A stretch of DNA of 64,000 nucleotides from Coenobita brevimanus (GCA_032717465.1 CM064696.1:53723277-53787276), one strand, 5' to 3'; positions 1 to 24,698 are shown, counted from the first letter of the stretch. Program-made: numbers and translations. Notes: generated by a model from the letters alone, not told the origin.

Positions 1-123
1 GCGGACAATGATCATTACTTTGTCTCAGGCGACGGCAACGTGGTAATTATGTCAACTCAGGAACCGACAGCGAACCTCTTGACGGCTGGCTTCTATGCGC
101 GTTGGTATGAGCGTGATCCATAA
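1..123 (+). CDS. 3' terminal exon of a CUB-like protein gene (partial)
   Basis: Frame 1 is open from the window edge to a TAA at 121-123 and gives 40 residues. The sequence contains a glycine-asparagine turn, the hydrophobic strand VVIMST and ends in GFYARWYERDP. The pattern of a beta strand followed by G-F-x-A-x-Y just before the end is typical of the last strands of a CUB domain, an extracellular beta-sandwich used for protein or carbohydrate binding. The upstream part lies outside the window, so the rest of the protein and its other domains are unknown. A polyadenylation hexamer follows about 190 bases downstream. Confidence 0.5.
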   Translation, partial: ADNDHYFVSGDGNVVIMSTQEPTANLLTAGFYARWYERDP

Positions 124-312
124 GGTTAGTAAATTTAAAGGTAACTGATAAGGCAAAAAAATATAATTGCCTGTAATGCCTTTCTTTACTACTTAGAAAA
201 CTAGTGTCACTGTCATTACAAATTATTTCTCTGTCTTGATCCCCTCGTTCAAAGATGTGATACGGATTAACTTAGATTATTTTCTCAGCACTGTGTGAAG
301 AAGTGCATATAA

Positions 313-318
313 AATAAA
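313..318 (+). terminator. Candidate polyadenylation signal AATAAA
   Basis: AATAAA lies 190 bases after the stop codon of the CUB-like exon and just before a long CA microsatellite. It is a plausible 3' end signal for that gene, but the hexamer also occurs by chance in AT-rich DNA. Confidence 0.35.
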
Positions 319-366
319 GTTGGTTCACTTAACAGTTCGTTCAACTACCCTACACAAACGAAAAAG

Positions 367-481
<115 letters not shown>

Positions 482-1084
482 TATTACTTCATTGTCAGTA
501 CTGTTGTGTATATCTTTAAGGTTCCGCTGATGTGAAGGGGTTTATGAAAGTGATATTTTACCTCTCCAGCTTGAAAAATTTATCCCAAGAGAAATACAGT
601 TGTCATAATAAAGCATGAATATAATCTAAATAAACATCACAGGACTAATCGGGCTGAAATGAGATCTTTGGTGCACGGCTAAGGAGAGGGAAGCCTTCAA
701 GGAGTGGCATCACAGTCAATTATTTCATGTAAAGGGAGAGAGAGAACGGAGAGAGTCTTAAAAGGGGCAGAGACAACGAAGAACCAGTATTGAAAGAGCG
801 AGAGACGACGGAGAGACTGTTACAAATAAGGGGAGACACAATGAAGGATTTTACTGCCTTAACAAGTAAATTCTTAACATGAATTAGAGAGACTAGGGGG
901 TGTTCAGGGCGAGTCAGCTACTACACTATTAAATGATAACTAGAAACCGCTGAAAAAGTTATATAACACGTTCTGTACATGTTAATTTTGGAACACACAC
1001 GCTACTGTGCATGTTTGGGTACTACTTGGCATTAACGGAATTACCAGAGCACTGTGACAAGTTCCTGACGCTTGATGTATTTGT

Positions 1085-1490
1085 GATGAGGGTGAAAGTT
1101 AGGGAGATATGGGTAAGGGTGAGAGCAAGGAGGGTGAGGGTGAAAGAGGGGGGGGTAGGAGGGTGTGAAATGGATGAGAGGAAGGATAAGGGGACTGGGG
1201 TATGTGGGTGAGGTTGTGAAAATGAGGTTGAACGTCAGAGTGAGAATGAGGGTAAGGGTGAATATTTGTGGAGTATGAAGCATGACAGTAAAGGTTAGGG
1301 TGAAAGTGGGGGAAAGAATGAGGGTGAGTGAGTGAAAAATAAGAGTCAGGGAGGACGGTGAAAATGAGAGTAAGGATGGGGGTACAGAATGAAGGTGAGA
1401 GTTAGAGTGAAATAAGGTGAAACTGAGAGTGAGGGTGGTGCGAAGGGAGAGAAGGTGAGAATGAATAAAGGTGACAATGATTGAGGGTGG
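1085..1490. repeat. G-rich GAGGGTGAAA-type degenerate tandem array
   Basis: About 400 bases of degenerate units built from GTGAGGGTGAAAGT on the plus strand, ending in a run of G at 1489-1499. The strong purine bias (A and G on one strand) runs through the whole array. Confidence 0.7.
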
Positions 1491-1617
1491 GGGGGGGGGC
1501 TGTGACGTAACGTGACACTGGTTAGAGCATGAGGGGTTAATCGTTACGTCAGTCGGTCATTCAGTGTCGGTCTCTGCCCCGATTCACACCCACGCCGCAC
1601 CTCAAGCAACCAGGTAA

Positions 1618-2112
1618 CACCCCCCCACTCACCTGATACCTTTCCCACCTGACATCCCCTCATCAGACCCCTCCTTCACCTGACACCTCCTTCACCTGAC
1701 ATCTTCACCTGATACCTTCCTCACCTGACACTTGACACCTCTCTCACCTGATACCTTCCTCACCTGATACCTGACACCTTCATCACCTGGCACCCGACAC
1801 TTCTCTTACCTGACACCTCCCTCACCTAACTCGAAAAATATAGTACTTCACCTGACACCTTCCTACTCCCTCACGTGACACTTTCTTCAACTGAAACCTG
1901 ACACTTACAGTACCTTACCTGACATCCCTCTCACCTGACATCTGAGACCACTTATTTCACCTAACACCACCTTTATCTGACACCTCTCTATCCCTGTTCT
2001 TCATCTGTCATTCTTTTACATTTTAACTCTCACCCTTCTCATCCATCTCATCCTCACCCTCCTCCCACTCCCTATCATCATCTGACACCCTCTTCATATG
2101 ACACCTCTCACT
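1618..2112. repeat. CACCTGACA degenerate tandem array
   Basis: Repeated CACCTGACACC and CACCTGATACC words, spaced 10-30 bases, cover about 500 bases. CACCTG is itself an E-box core. The units are too diverged for a simple microsatellite. Confidence 0.75.
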
Positions 2113-4751
2113 TTTGACACCTCCCTGTGTTATCAAAATGCCCTCATGTCACCAATTTCATCTAGACCTTTTCAGTAAAACAGAGAGCCAAGGAATAGAC
2201 CATATCCCACATTTGGCGGTAATTTCTGCAGTATGTGATAATGATAAAATGTCTCATCTTCCCGTATCATTGCTGAGTACATTCCACAATCTGATGATGA
2301 CAGGTGTTTCTGAAATGATTGCCAACAATTAGGGTCTTGCTAACAACCCGGGGCACTTCGTTTTAGTAATGTGGTTCTTATAATTTACAAGCATTATCTC
2401 TCATTACAAGAATGTGCTTCGCTTAACTTAAGGCTTCCTATCAGTACCCTCATATAAAGTTCTGATGGAAGCCGTGTTTCTCGCCATTCAATATAATAAC
2501 GTCTTGTTTAGTGTAATCTGGAACGAGAGGGACGACTCTCTCTTTTGTATTGATTTTGTTTTTTTTTCTTGGAAGGAACAGTTTGCGGACTCCTGGCCTT
2601 TAGTTCTTTCTTCCTTGCATATATATATATGTGGGCTGCAGGAGAGGGGCAACTTCAGCCTGCAGGCCACCGAGTTTGCAGCCAGATTAACCTGAGGCTG
2701 CAACGATAACTATTTGATATATTCTTACTATAGCCAGACGCTTTTATTCAACTAAGGAAAGTCCCCCAGTAGTGAAGAGGTTATTGAGGGCATTAGCTAT
2801 AAAATACCTGTTAAAGTATCTCTCAAACTGGATCAAATCGTCTGGAGAGGGGAAAAAACAAGCTACAAAAACACAACCTCGGCCTGAAGGGGTTAAACAA
2901 CAACAAGAACAAATAAAGGAAGACATTTGACCAACAAACATAGTACTGAGAGCACACACACACACACACAGAAGTGCAGGTGTGGACATCGTGAGGGGGA
3001 AGGGAAGAGAAATCGAGGGTATATGTGAGCGCGATTGACAGGTAATTCTCCATACAGGCAGAGTGAATGAGTAGGTATCGAATATGGGCCACGTAATGTA
3101 TCACCCATATACCGTGACGCGTGACAGGACGGAAAATGAGTCACCTTGGATCACGCACGCCTCCCTCAGTCACTCAAACAATGCTGGTAAAGAGAATGGC
3201 ATAAGAAGAGAGAAAGAGAGCAGCATAAAAAGAGAGAAAAAGAATAACACTAGAGCATGGCAACTTCAGCGTCTTTATGAGGCGTGATAGTACGTCTCCC
3301 GCAGTTTAGGAGTTCCGAACATCTGAAGGAGACATTACATAATTCAGATATACAGTATACCCTTGCATCGACCTTTGAAGGAGAGACAGCAAATGTTGGG
3401 CGGCAGAGAGGCATAAGTTGGAGCTTGGGTTCTTTATTTATTTTAATGTTTTCGGCTACACAGAATCCATCTTCAGAGAGACGGTTCTGTGTAGCAGGAA
3501 ACGGTAGGGAAAATAATGATTTCAAGCCTTACTCTGTGTCTCTCTTTCACCCAACATCTCCACTTGTCGCAATGGACCATCTACAAGAGACAGAATCGTT
3601 TGCGAATGTGAAGAAACAGCGGGGGACGACGTAACTCAAGCTCAGAAAGTTATGAATACGAAGAAACGGTGAAAATCGACGTAACTCAGAATACTTATGT
3701 AACAGGAGGTTGCACTGTTAATATTTGCCAAGAAATGTGGGTAAATAAAGAGAGCATGGATTTTATTAGAGTTAGTTGCATCATCCTTTGGCCAATTTAT
3801 CTATATCTGGAAAGTAACACTCGAACAAAATAGCCATACCATTTTGCGGAGGATTTTATAGTTTAAAATAATTTCCATTTCCATAAAAAATTAATGACCT
3901 GTAACATGATGAATTAATCCAGTATTAAATGATTGCTATAATGTCGTAGGGGTGCTGGAGAAGGACGCCTTCACGAAGTGGCACTGATATAACCGAGCGG
4001 CCCTTCTGCCCATTTATACAACTTCCGTGAACTCACTCCCTACCGCAAAAGAAGGGCGATGGACTATCTGTAATGCACCGGGTTGACGCTTCAGCTGAAC
4101 CCGGGAATACAACTACCACTACTGCTAATACCAAGAAGCCTTTAATTCTATAAATATTAATGTTTACAGGAATCCTCTCCGTGTGCGAGAAGGGAGAGAC
4201 AGAGAGAGACGAAGGACTTAAAGGAACCAGTGTATTGGGGGATGAGCATGACGGCAGCTCAGGTAGATGCTGTTCCTGTAAACATTTTTCTTACCGGCAA
4301 TCACACCTGTAAACATTTTTCTTTTCTAATCACAACTATAAAAACAAAATCCTTTTCTGCACTTACAGTTATGATCATTTTTTTTTTTTCTGTTGTTGAA
4401 CCTATTAACATTTTCCTTTCCAACTGTCACACTTATAAACTTTTTTCTTTCCTGCAATCACGCCTATATATATTTTTTTCTTTTCTGCAGGCGTGCTAAA
4501 TTAAAAGAAGCTCAAGTTTAGTACTGTAAGGCATGTTTCAAAATTACTCAGGTGTAACGTGAGGAGTAAATCGCTAAAGAACAGGTGTTACGGAGCCGCC
4601 ACAGCCATTCAGAAGACGACCCTCTTTCATATCTCCATTATCAGTGTCTGTGGAGGATCGTCCTTCTTATGCCACATCTTCTGTACTTCATGGATTACAT
4701 ATTTTACGAGGCTAACTTGGGTCTCTTCCCCGACAATCATATAGGATAATG

Positions 4752-4752
<1 letters not shown>

Positions 4753-4822
<70 letters not shown>

Positions 4823-4958
4823 GGTTATAATATATGTTATGAAGGATTATGGGTCTCTCTGTGTGTGTGGAGGAATATGGTGATACAGTAATGGTATTGC
4901 GGGAGGTGTGAGGGATGACGAGATGGCATGATGTGTGCGTGGGAGGGGGTTATGTGGC

Positions 4959-5000
<42 letters not shown>
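4753..5000. repeat. Two (GT)n tracts with spacer
   Basis: GT dinucleotide tracts at about 4753-4820 and 4963-4998, separated by GT-rich unique sequence. Confidence 0.9.
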
Positions 5001-5001
<1 letters not shown>

Positions 5002-5438
5002 TCGAAGAGCATTTCATATTAGCACTCAGGCTCCTATGACCCTTTCATCTGAATAAAATTGTCTGGCATTAACAAGAATTGAATATTAGAGTTGCCCCGA
5101 CCATTAGAGGGTTAAGGTGTAATGTGTAGAACAAGTCGCATAGAAAAAGGTCTTACGATACCTCCAGAGCCAAGAAGAAAGCATCTTACAATCTCGTGGA
5201 CCCAGTTACACCCAAGGAAGAAAAATTACTCCTCTTCCTTTGTATAATAAACGATTTTCAACCGTATTACTGACCACCTATACTCACTTCAATTCTACTT
5301 GTCCCAGATACTTGTCCTTTTGAAGCTTATTTCACGTAGCTCAGTGGTAGAATAAGACTATGTTATGATTCTTAATTCTCTTCATAGCACTCGTTCGTGA
5401 CTTGCATTATATTCTAGTGTTAGTCTCCTTTTTGAGGT

Positions 5439-5445
<7 letters not shown>

Positions 5446-5494
<49 letters not shown>
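5446..5494. repeat. (GA)n microsatellite
   Basis: Perfect GA dinucleotide tract of about 49 bases in spacer DNA. Confidence 0.9.
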
Positions 5495-5497
<3 letters not shown>

Positions 5498-5639
5498 GAT
5501 AATAGGTGAGCAAATGACATAACTAGCCTGAAAATTATTGGACAATGTGGACATGTAACGATTCACATTCCTCATCCATGTGTCTTTTGTCTACGCAGGA
5601 TAGAACGCAGTGATTACGTCGAGTATAAATGTATCTAAG

Positions 5640-6245
5640 CAAAGAATTAACCAGTATCGGCACAAATCACGAGAACCCAGAACAATACCTTCATTTAAAC
5701 ATAAAATTAATCGGTAAAAATAGATGTTACGGGGGCACAGAACAGCATACAGTGTTTATCGATGCATCTTAATCCTGCTTCAACTCACTCATTAGCTGGA
5801 AAATAAGTATAATTAACCGGGCATAAATCAGTGGACATATAAAAGACTTGGTGCGGAACAATACACAATACTTATCGATGTGTCCTTCTCTTTCCGCTTC
5901 TTGGAACTCACTTGTAAACTCCAGTATTCTTTCATTAAATAGGATATAAATCAATGTAAATCAGAGCAAATATAAAAGGGTTACACAACGATATACAGTA
6001 TAACACGTATTGATGTTTCTTTTAACTGTGCTGCCTTGAACACACTGATTGACTGGAGTGTAAATGTAAATAATTAGATATAGATTTGTTGGGTATAAAA
6101 GAAAAAAAATGTACACAATACCCGTCGATATGTCTTTTCTTACACTGATTACCTGGAGAATAGACATATGTAATTTGGTATAGATCAGTGCACATAAAAA
6201 AGACAATTACCAGATCAATAAGTTGGGTGTTGCCTGTTGATATGG
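5640..6245. repeat. Degenerate tandem repeat, unit about 115-135 bases
   Basis: A block recurs about five times. Each unit holds a variant of CAATACTTATCGATGTGTCCTT, then a segment resembling CTCACT-ATTAGCTGGA, then TATAAATCAGTG-ACATATAAAAGA. Equivalent points fall near 5757, 5875, 6010 and 6126. The units are diverged, so this is an old array. No coding capacity was seen. Confidence 0.65.
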
Positions 6246-7366
6246 TATTAGTTTTGGTATTAGGCTATGACAGACGATTATTCTGGGTATTTGTGACACG
6301 TTTGTTCTGCTATAACAAAGAACGCTATCCCCTTTCAGTTCAGTAAAGTGTAGTCATATTAGATGGTCGATTTGGCTGGTAACGAAGGAGAGTCATCAAT
6401 GCTTCGTTACTAAGGCTCACTGAATTTTATGCAACTACGACTCAGTTACCAAGATATGTCATTTAAAACCAAACTGACTTACAAATTAACCGAAATTGAG
6501 AGTTTGCAATGTTCAAATATCATGCCGCTGTACAGAATGGGACAACAGTTCGCCTGATGCTTCGCCTCTTCGAAGCTTCATCAAACCCTCACGAGGTGTT
6601 GCTATGGTAACCAGCCCAGTGTTTTGAAGCTTCATCCTTACGAGGCCTTGCTAATGTAACCAGCCCAGTCTTTCGAAATTTCATCAAGCAGTGCTAAGGC
6701 CTTGCTGAAGTAAACAGTAATACTCCAGCGGATTTGGAGTGCAACAGTCTCACTTCATTATGTAATTTCTCTCTATCAGGTCAGAGCCCCGGACGTGTTG
6801 AAGGGTTATTGATCACAGTTGTATGTCACTTGTATAATGGGCAGGTCGCTGAATTAGTTTGGCGAGAGAATGAAAGCTGAACAGTGTGCTATATAGGGTG
6901 AACAGCATAAGAGTTAGCGTATGGATCACTATAATTCTCATTGATGGCATTCTCTCCGGCTCCTATAACTCACTCTCTGCTGAATAAAATCACATGGCAT
7001 TACCTGGAATAGATAATTATAGAGCTGTGCCAAGATGAGAGGTTTAATGGTTCACTCATGCTGTCGTAACTCACTCTTGTCTGAATTGAGTCATTTGGCA
7101 CAAGCTCAAATAGACAGAGTTATCCCGAGCGTGGGAGGGTTTATGATGACTGTATTCTCTCAGACGATTTCATAAAGCTGAAGTGAGGCATTTTTGAGAA
7201 GAGGAATGAGATATAGCATCCTATAACCTCTTCAGTGCTTGAGGTCCTACTTAAGCTGAATGAAAATCGTCTGACGGCATAAAAAAGAATAAAATGATGT
7301 CTTAGCTGCATAAGTTAAGTTGAGAAGAGGAATGTTGGGATCTGATATGCAAGAAGTAATTTCATG

Positions 7367-7369
<3 letters not shown>

Positions 7370-7427
<58 letters not shown>
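7370..7427. repeat. (CA)n microsatellite
   Basis: Perfect CA tract of about 58 bases, followed by a short AATC repeat. Confidence 0.95.
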
Positions 7428-7428
<1 letters not shown>

Positions 7429-8334
7429 AATCAATCAAACAAGCGTGCATTGTTACCTCTTGCGTGGCTACTCATTTACACGTCTAGTCACAGCAAATCC
7501 GTTCATACCCCACTGACAGGACCGGAAGAACTAGGGTGTAGGAGGACCAGAGATGAGGCTTCCATAATCCAGATCATTTTAAGGAACAGGAGGCGAACCT
7601 ACGTCCCTGGAAGCTCTTAAAAAACAAAAAAAAGAAAAAAAGTAAAAAAACATGAATTTGCACACACTCAGGCTCTAAAAACAAAATCCTAAAATAAGTC
7701 CGTTGTTTTGAGAAGTATTTTAACCTCCACAGCCGGAGAACGTAATATTTATTCTTGGTGCCGTCTTCCTCAGTCTGTATTTCCCTCTGCCTGCAACCTC
7801 CAGTCTTTTAAACTCAGTGTGTACAGTTTTTTCGAACGTATCTTGACTTTGCCTCTCTGTTGTTTATTTCTTCTTAGAGGATGCAACATTTGGGGAGTCC
7901 AGTCTTTGGTTCTTTCTTCTCTGCATTAAAATAAAATAAAACAAAAAAACAATAAGGAAAGCACTGTGATAGCGAAGGAGTTAATGATGGTTACGTCAAA
8001 CTCTCTGATTTATAATGGCTTCCTCTAGGCTGCATAAAATCGAATGACAATTTTTTAATATGCAAATTTTGCCCTAGAGCTAAGGGATTAAACTTCTGGA
8101 CCGTAATATTTAAATACGCTTTGTTCGTGGGACCATGTATTAAGTGGCTTTGGATAATCATAGCACTTCTTCCTAAGCAATTTATTCAGCACATTAAGCC
8201 TTAAATATCCTCTTGTTAATATAAACTTGTATGTCGATATTAAAAAGATACACAATAGAATACAAGAAAATGTTTTGATGTGGTACAGAATATAATGCGC
8301 TCAGGAAACGGTGAAACGAAGACTCCAGTGCTAT

Positions 8335-8337
<3 letters not shown>

Positions 8338-8394
<57 letters not shown>
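8338..8394. repeat. (GA)n microsatellite
   Basis: GA tract with a single interruption. Open frames on both strands across it are repeat artefacts. Confidence 0.95.
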
Positions 8395-8396
<2 letters not shown>

Positions 8397-9374
8397 TTAA
8401 TGAATGCCATGGTAGTGAAAAGATGCAGTGTACCAGGGGAGGGTAAAAACTCTATCTCAGGTACTGTTTTCCACGCGCTGTGAAGGCTATGGACAACACA
8501 CACACATCAGTCTTCTGCTCTATGTATGAACTGGGATTGAGTGGCAGTGTCTTCCCCGGCCCTCCACCTCACATCCTCGCCTTGATGGAAGAGTGCACGC
8601 GTTGCCTCGTGTTGTCTTCAGTTTCAGTGCTTATATATCTCGTTTAAACCTTGCACTTTTTTTCTGTTTTTGGTATTTTTGTTTCCATAATATTTCATGA
8701 GTTTACTGCCCCTCCTCTCTCACTCTCTCTCTCTATTAGCTTGTTCTGTGGGTGTGTTAGGATGGTGTGTCTTTATACTTGTAAAAATTGGACTTATCTA
8801 TTCTCCCTCTATGGTGTTTATTTTTCTCTTTCCTTGCTCTCTGCACCCTCCTTCATCCCATCCTTAGGTGGAATAAAGGTCGGAATGATGATGATGATGA
8901 ATGAGATTTTCCCTGTGGTCGAGATGCACCGTGCCTGCTGCCAAGATGCTTTTAACATGTGTACCAAACTTCACTCTGGTCCTTGCCACACTCCTTACGT
9001 TCTCAGCCATAACAGTACTTGTTCCTTTTTGTTCCATCACGTTAAGCTGTATATATCCTCCTCTGCTGTTCCCTTTTCTTTTATCAATCACGTTAAGCTC
9101 TGTATATCCTTCTCTGCTGTTTAGTACGAATAAATAAGGGGACCCAAAAGAGAAACTCTGGCCTGTTAAATGTTGTTGGTAATTCTTCTCAAAAGGGAAC
9201 TGATTGTAATAAAACACGACCAGCCAAGCTACCTTCCAGCCTAAGAGAAATTCTAGGCCAAGGCATTAATTACAGTAATATAGACATGTGGTAAATTGTA
9301 ATTCGTTTCTTTGTGTATTACCGCAGTAACTACAGCATAATATAATGACTTTGTATATTTCTTAGCCAGCAAGG

Positions 9375-20514
<11,140 letters not shown>

Positions 20515-20710
20515 AGTTTTTTTTTTTTTAGGTGAACATCGCACTTTTTACCTGTGTCGAATTAACAGTAATATAGAAGTTAGGTTCACAGATCAAATGT
20601 GACAAGGTACTACACACTTAATACTGTCTCAATTTAGGTCTGGTATCTGTACAATGACCAGTAGAAATTAATTTTCTGTGACCCATAATCGTGGTGTTTA
20701 TTATATATAT

Positions 20711-20716
20711 ATTAAA
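20711..20716 (+). terminator. Candidate polyadenylation signal ATTAAA
   Basis: ATTAAA lies about 200 bases after the channel stop codon within AT-rich 3' sequence. It is a possible 3' processing signal only. Confidence 0.25.
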
Positions 20717-21451
20717 TACTGTATATGCGTAAAGTAGGTCTGGTAATGGCACAATGATCAGCAGGAATATGATGTAACCCATAAGCGTATTGTCAGTATT
20801 TTCTCTTTAATGGTAGAAAAATGATAAAACTTAGGCTACTTACTTGTTACTTTAAGAGGTGTAAAATTTTAAGGGGGGTTCGTAATTTTAAGGGTAGTTC
20901 GTGCATTTAGCTGTAGAATGTAAATTAACTGCATATTTAATGAGGGATTTTGATCATTTAGGTGTGTACTGCCTGGTATCATGCCCTCACAAGCACGCCT
21001 AAAGTTTGACGAATACATAGAGGAAAAGTCGAACCATGTGAAACACGCACTAGCAGTGATAGGGTTTTCACTGTATTTCTCCAGTTGTCAATACTATAAG
21101 ATTACGGGCATTTGTCTGCCTGTCTGTTGTACCACCCTCCTGGATGCCTTTATATAGCACCACCTATTTTCCCAATTCATTTATTTACTTTCTCAAACAG
21201 GGAGATGTTATAATAAAAAAAATGTTGTTATAAAAATAGTTGTTGTATAAGGGCTACTGAACCTCCTGACAAACAAACAGCCTATTAATGAAGGTACCAA
21301 CACAAGATATTCATTATTCCAACAAGGATTACTTACCAAGGATTAGTGACAAAAATAACGCAATAGTCCCAGTGGTTTGGTGACGCCTTGCTTACCTTAT
21401 CGCTCGTTTTTTGTCACTATTCGCTTCATTGCCATCGCTCCTTCATCTTCC

Positions 21452-22041
21452 TTAGGGGCTTGTAGCTTCTGACGTTTCTGAGATTTTACCTGCAGTTTCC
21501 CACGCCTCCATCGCCCTCTTCCTGTCCTCCACACACTGACTGTAACGTATTCTATGATACGCTTGCCTTAATAGTCTCCGGCGTTCCTTTGTAGTCACTT
21601 TTCGTATTTCCTCTTCTGTTCTTTCTCCTCCTTCCGTCTCTTCGCCTGGTCCCAGGTTCAAGTGAAGGGACTGTGGGCGTGAGGGTTAACCTGAGGAAGC
21701 TCTCCATAAAGGTGTCAGCGTATTAGTGGTCGCCATATTTGTGGTCGTAACCCTGCTGGGGCGTCGTCTCGCATCTTCGGGAACGCCGCTTCGACATTAG
21801 TGGTGCTGGTGAGGGTGGTGGTGGTGGTGACTACGCTAGTGATTGATTCAGAGGTGGTGCTAGGTGCAGTGACGGTGGTGGGGATACTACAGTAGTCATG
21901 CACAGTGGTGCAAGAACAACAGTATTTGGCCGTGGGTGGTGAGGTGGGTTTTGTTTGTTTATATACTTCACTTATGACTTGATAACAACCCCACCAATCT
22001 AGCTTTAGGAGGAAAAATCGCCTTAGATAATACCGGAACAA
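21452..22041 (-). other. Weak minus-strand open frames, possible old exons
   Basis: Two minus-strand frames, 22041-21715 and 21661-21452. The first is Thr/Ser-rich (over 20 threonines) and ends NVEAAFPKMRDDAPAGLR before a stop. The second is charged and helical, with KERRRLLRQAYHRIRYS, and has a GTAAAA donor-like site after CTGCAG. Neither matches a family I recognise. Composition is less repetitive than random frames nearby, but there is no initiation or splice evidence, so they may be chance. Confidence 0.15.
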
Positions 22042-22799
22042 GAGTACAGTATTATTTAGAAATTACCAGAAAGACAGAACAAGTGTTATAGAGAACTGAG
22101 AACATGAAAGTAGGAATTGCAGATACGCTCAACTGAAGGAATGTAAGGAAAACTACTGGATAGCCTATGATATAAAATAAGATGTGAGCCAAGTGCATGG
22201 TAAGTGAGGCTAGTTATTTGAAGATAGATTAAAGAATTGGAAAAGAGGATTATAATAGCCTCCAAAGCACAAGCAGGTAAAGGAAGAGATACAGAAGAGT
22301 ATCTCCTAAAATCCAGCAACATTTCTTCTCTAACGATTTCTTCTCACACGGGGTAAGAAAACGGAGGTGAGTGAAAGTGAGTGTGGCTGAAATCGGTGTT
22401 GTAGAAGCGTATAGCTACAGGCGATTGAGGGTTGCAGGTAAAGTGTTTATAAGTGTTTAGCAATAAGGACTCCACATGAGGATTTAATGCCCCGGTTGTG
22501 GACTCTGAACGGCATGAGTTGCGTGGTAGAAGGCATAAGTTCCGTGGCTTAAAGTTGAGAGGCCTTTTGCTGAATGGGGAGATGCATAAAATGCTCTCAC
22601 GCAACTTTGTATGTGGTCGCCTTGACTTTAACGCCCACTGCATCCTCACTGCATCTAGTTAATATCACGTAAATATCATGTAAATATCTCTTCTTTACTG
22701 ATCACTGTATACAAGTCTTACTTTATCATTGCTCAAGAAATAAGGAGGTCCACTGATAGCTTTAAAGTTAATGAAGAGAGAACCTGTATTTTTTTTACA

Positions 22800-22825
22800 C
22801 AGTCCCGGGTTCGATTCCCGGCATA
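22800..22825 (+). repeat. tRNA T-arm-like fragment, probably SINE-derived
   Basis: GTCCCGGGTTCGATTCCCGGC forms a perfect five-base-pair stem around a GGTTCGATTCC B box. No acceptor stem, D arm or anticodon arm could be placed upstream, so it is not an intact tRNA gene. A tRNA-derived short interspersed element remnant is the simplest reading. Confidence 0.4.
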
Positions 22826-23229
22826 TTTAAAGTTAATGTTATGACCTGTGTACCACCAAAAGAAAACCTTATAATACATAGAACTATCAATCATAGTGAG
22901 CTGGCTGATAATATATGATTTGCCTGTTACCTGGGACCCACCGTACCCCACCAGAGATAGATCGCTTATACCAAAGAAGCAAGTATAAAATAAAAAGAAT
23001 CTCATATTTCACAAGGCCGCTTTAGGGATAGAAAGCCAATTAGAAAGTAACAGGTATATAAAAATAGCTCCTCACCCGAACTCTAAGGTTCAACGTACTC
23101 ATGATGCAACCAGTTACCACAATAAACCTGCTACCTTCACATTCACCTGTCCCCCACCGGAAGTATGCACACCTGGCGATTCGGGTGTGTTGGATGTTTG
23201 CCTGAAGGACGAATTTGCTTTTTATTTCC

Positions 23230-23251
23230 AGAGAGAGAGAGAGAGAGAGAG

Positions 23252-23302
<51 letters not shown>
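23230..23302. repeat. (GA)n(GT)n compound microsatellite
   Basis: A GA tract passes directly into a GT tract of about 47 bases. Confidence 0.95.
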
Positions 23303-23304
<2 letters not shown>

Positions 23305-24533
23305 TTTTTTTGAAGAAATTTGTAAAGACTTTGTATGTTTGTTGGAATACACATTTCCCTTGATAAAAACTATATGTCAGGCAATTCACTTTAACCTGGA
23401 AGAGATATTCGTCATTTTGCAGCCTTTTACTCGAAGCTTAATGTCAGACTAGGACATTACTACGACCGTGCATCCTTTCCACAGCACTTCTTCGTGACTA
23501 GCACCATATTCTAGTATCTTTCTCTCGTGACAGTGCGGCAGTCCGGGTGAAGAGTTAGCATTTAAGTCCATTTGAAGTGAACAGAGTATAGATATTTTGC
23601 GGTGGTGTAGTGTGCATGTGCCCTCATTCGCGGCTCCGTGGTGAAAGATAGAGATTATTTGTTGATGTTTGTGGAGATTGTATTGAACCTTTTTGTTTGG
23701 CACACGTCCCCAGATGAGAGATAAGAGACAGTTTCGTGACTATTTTTGTGGGGATCTTTGCCCTGTATTGTGGCTTTGTAGTTGTGAGGTTTGTATAGAA
23801 GGCTGTATTGTGGTTTTGTGTTTGAACTGTCCTGTGGTTTTATTATTACTGTGGAGAATACTCTACTGTGGGTTTACGTATGTCTCCATGGGGATAGATA
23901 GAGATTTTGGTATGTTAGTAAGTCATGTACGTTTGCCAGAACACGATCCTTCACTGATAGAGGATGGGAAGGGGGAGAGAAACAGAAAGAAAGAGAGGGA
24001 GAATTTGGGGGATGTAACTTTTTTATCGGTGACTGCTTTCTGTTTTTCTTCGGACTCTTGGCGACAGCGTGAGATTATCTGGTGAATATGTATCTACCGA
24101 AGTCTGCCACTTCTGCAGGTGGGGGAGCCTCTCCTTTGTCGAGGGGGCCTGCTTCCTATGTGGGATTTTATGTTTTATATTGTTTGAGCTTGTTTCATTT
24201 TCGTCGATCCTTTATTTTCACTTTTCTTTGTTCTTTGGAGTATTTTCTTAAGGCCTGAGTTTTGTTTCTTGGCCGTTTCTCCCCAGCAGCATTGTCACTT
24301 CGGCTCTTGAACCTTCAGAAAATTTTAATCAGTCCATCAGCTGGCGGTAATGTGGTGAGCTGTGTATCGCCATTTCTGTTTTGAGAGGGTATCCGTCACT
24401 TGAGCAGCTGACACTTGTTATCATCTACTTCTCTGATATAATGGGTATGACTGATCGCTAGTGGATTGTACTGATAACTCGTCTTCCCTGAGTAGATGTT
24501 GGTGGGTTAGAGGCTGTTTTTTTTTTTTTTTAA

Positions 24534-24537
<4 letters not shown>

Positions 24538-24592
<55 letters not shown>
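24538..24592. repeat. (TC)n microsatellite
   Basis: Perfect TC tract after a short run of T. Confidence 0.95.
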
Positions 24593-24596
<4 letters not shown>

Positions 24597-24694
24597 TTAT
24601 TTCCAGGTCAACTTTCTCTTTCAAGCTATTTTAGTTGCATTCGCCTCTCCTTCCTGAGAGGTGGAAAAGAGTTAACATATCCTGAAACTTACCC

Positions 24695-24698
<4 letters not shown>

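Noticed and set aside
8651..9217. Overlapping frames of 78-157 residues on both strands before the channel gene
   Set aside because: Low-complexity pyrimidine-rich sequence with a local duplication (TCACGTTAAGCT); no exon context.
23693..24251. Hydrophobic plus-strand open frames
   Set aside because: Phe/Leu/Val-rich translation of T- and G-rich DNA with no family signature.
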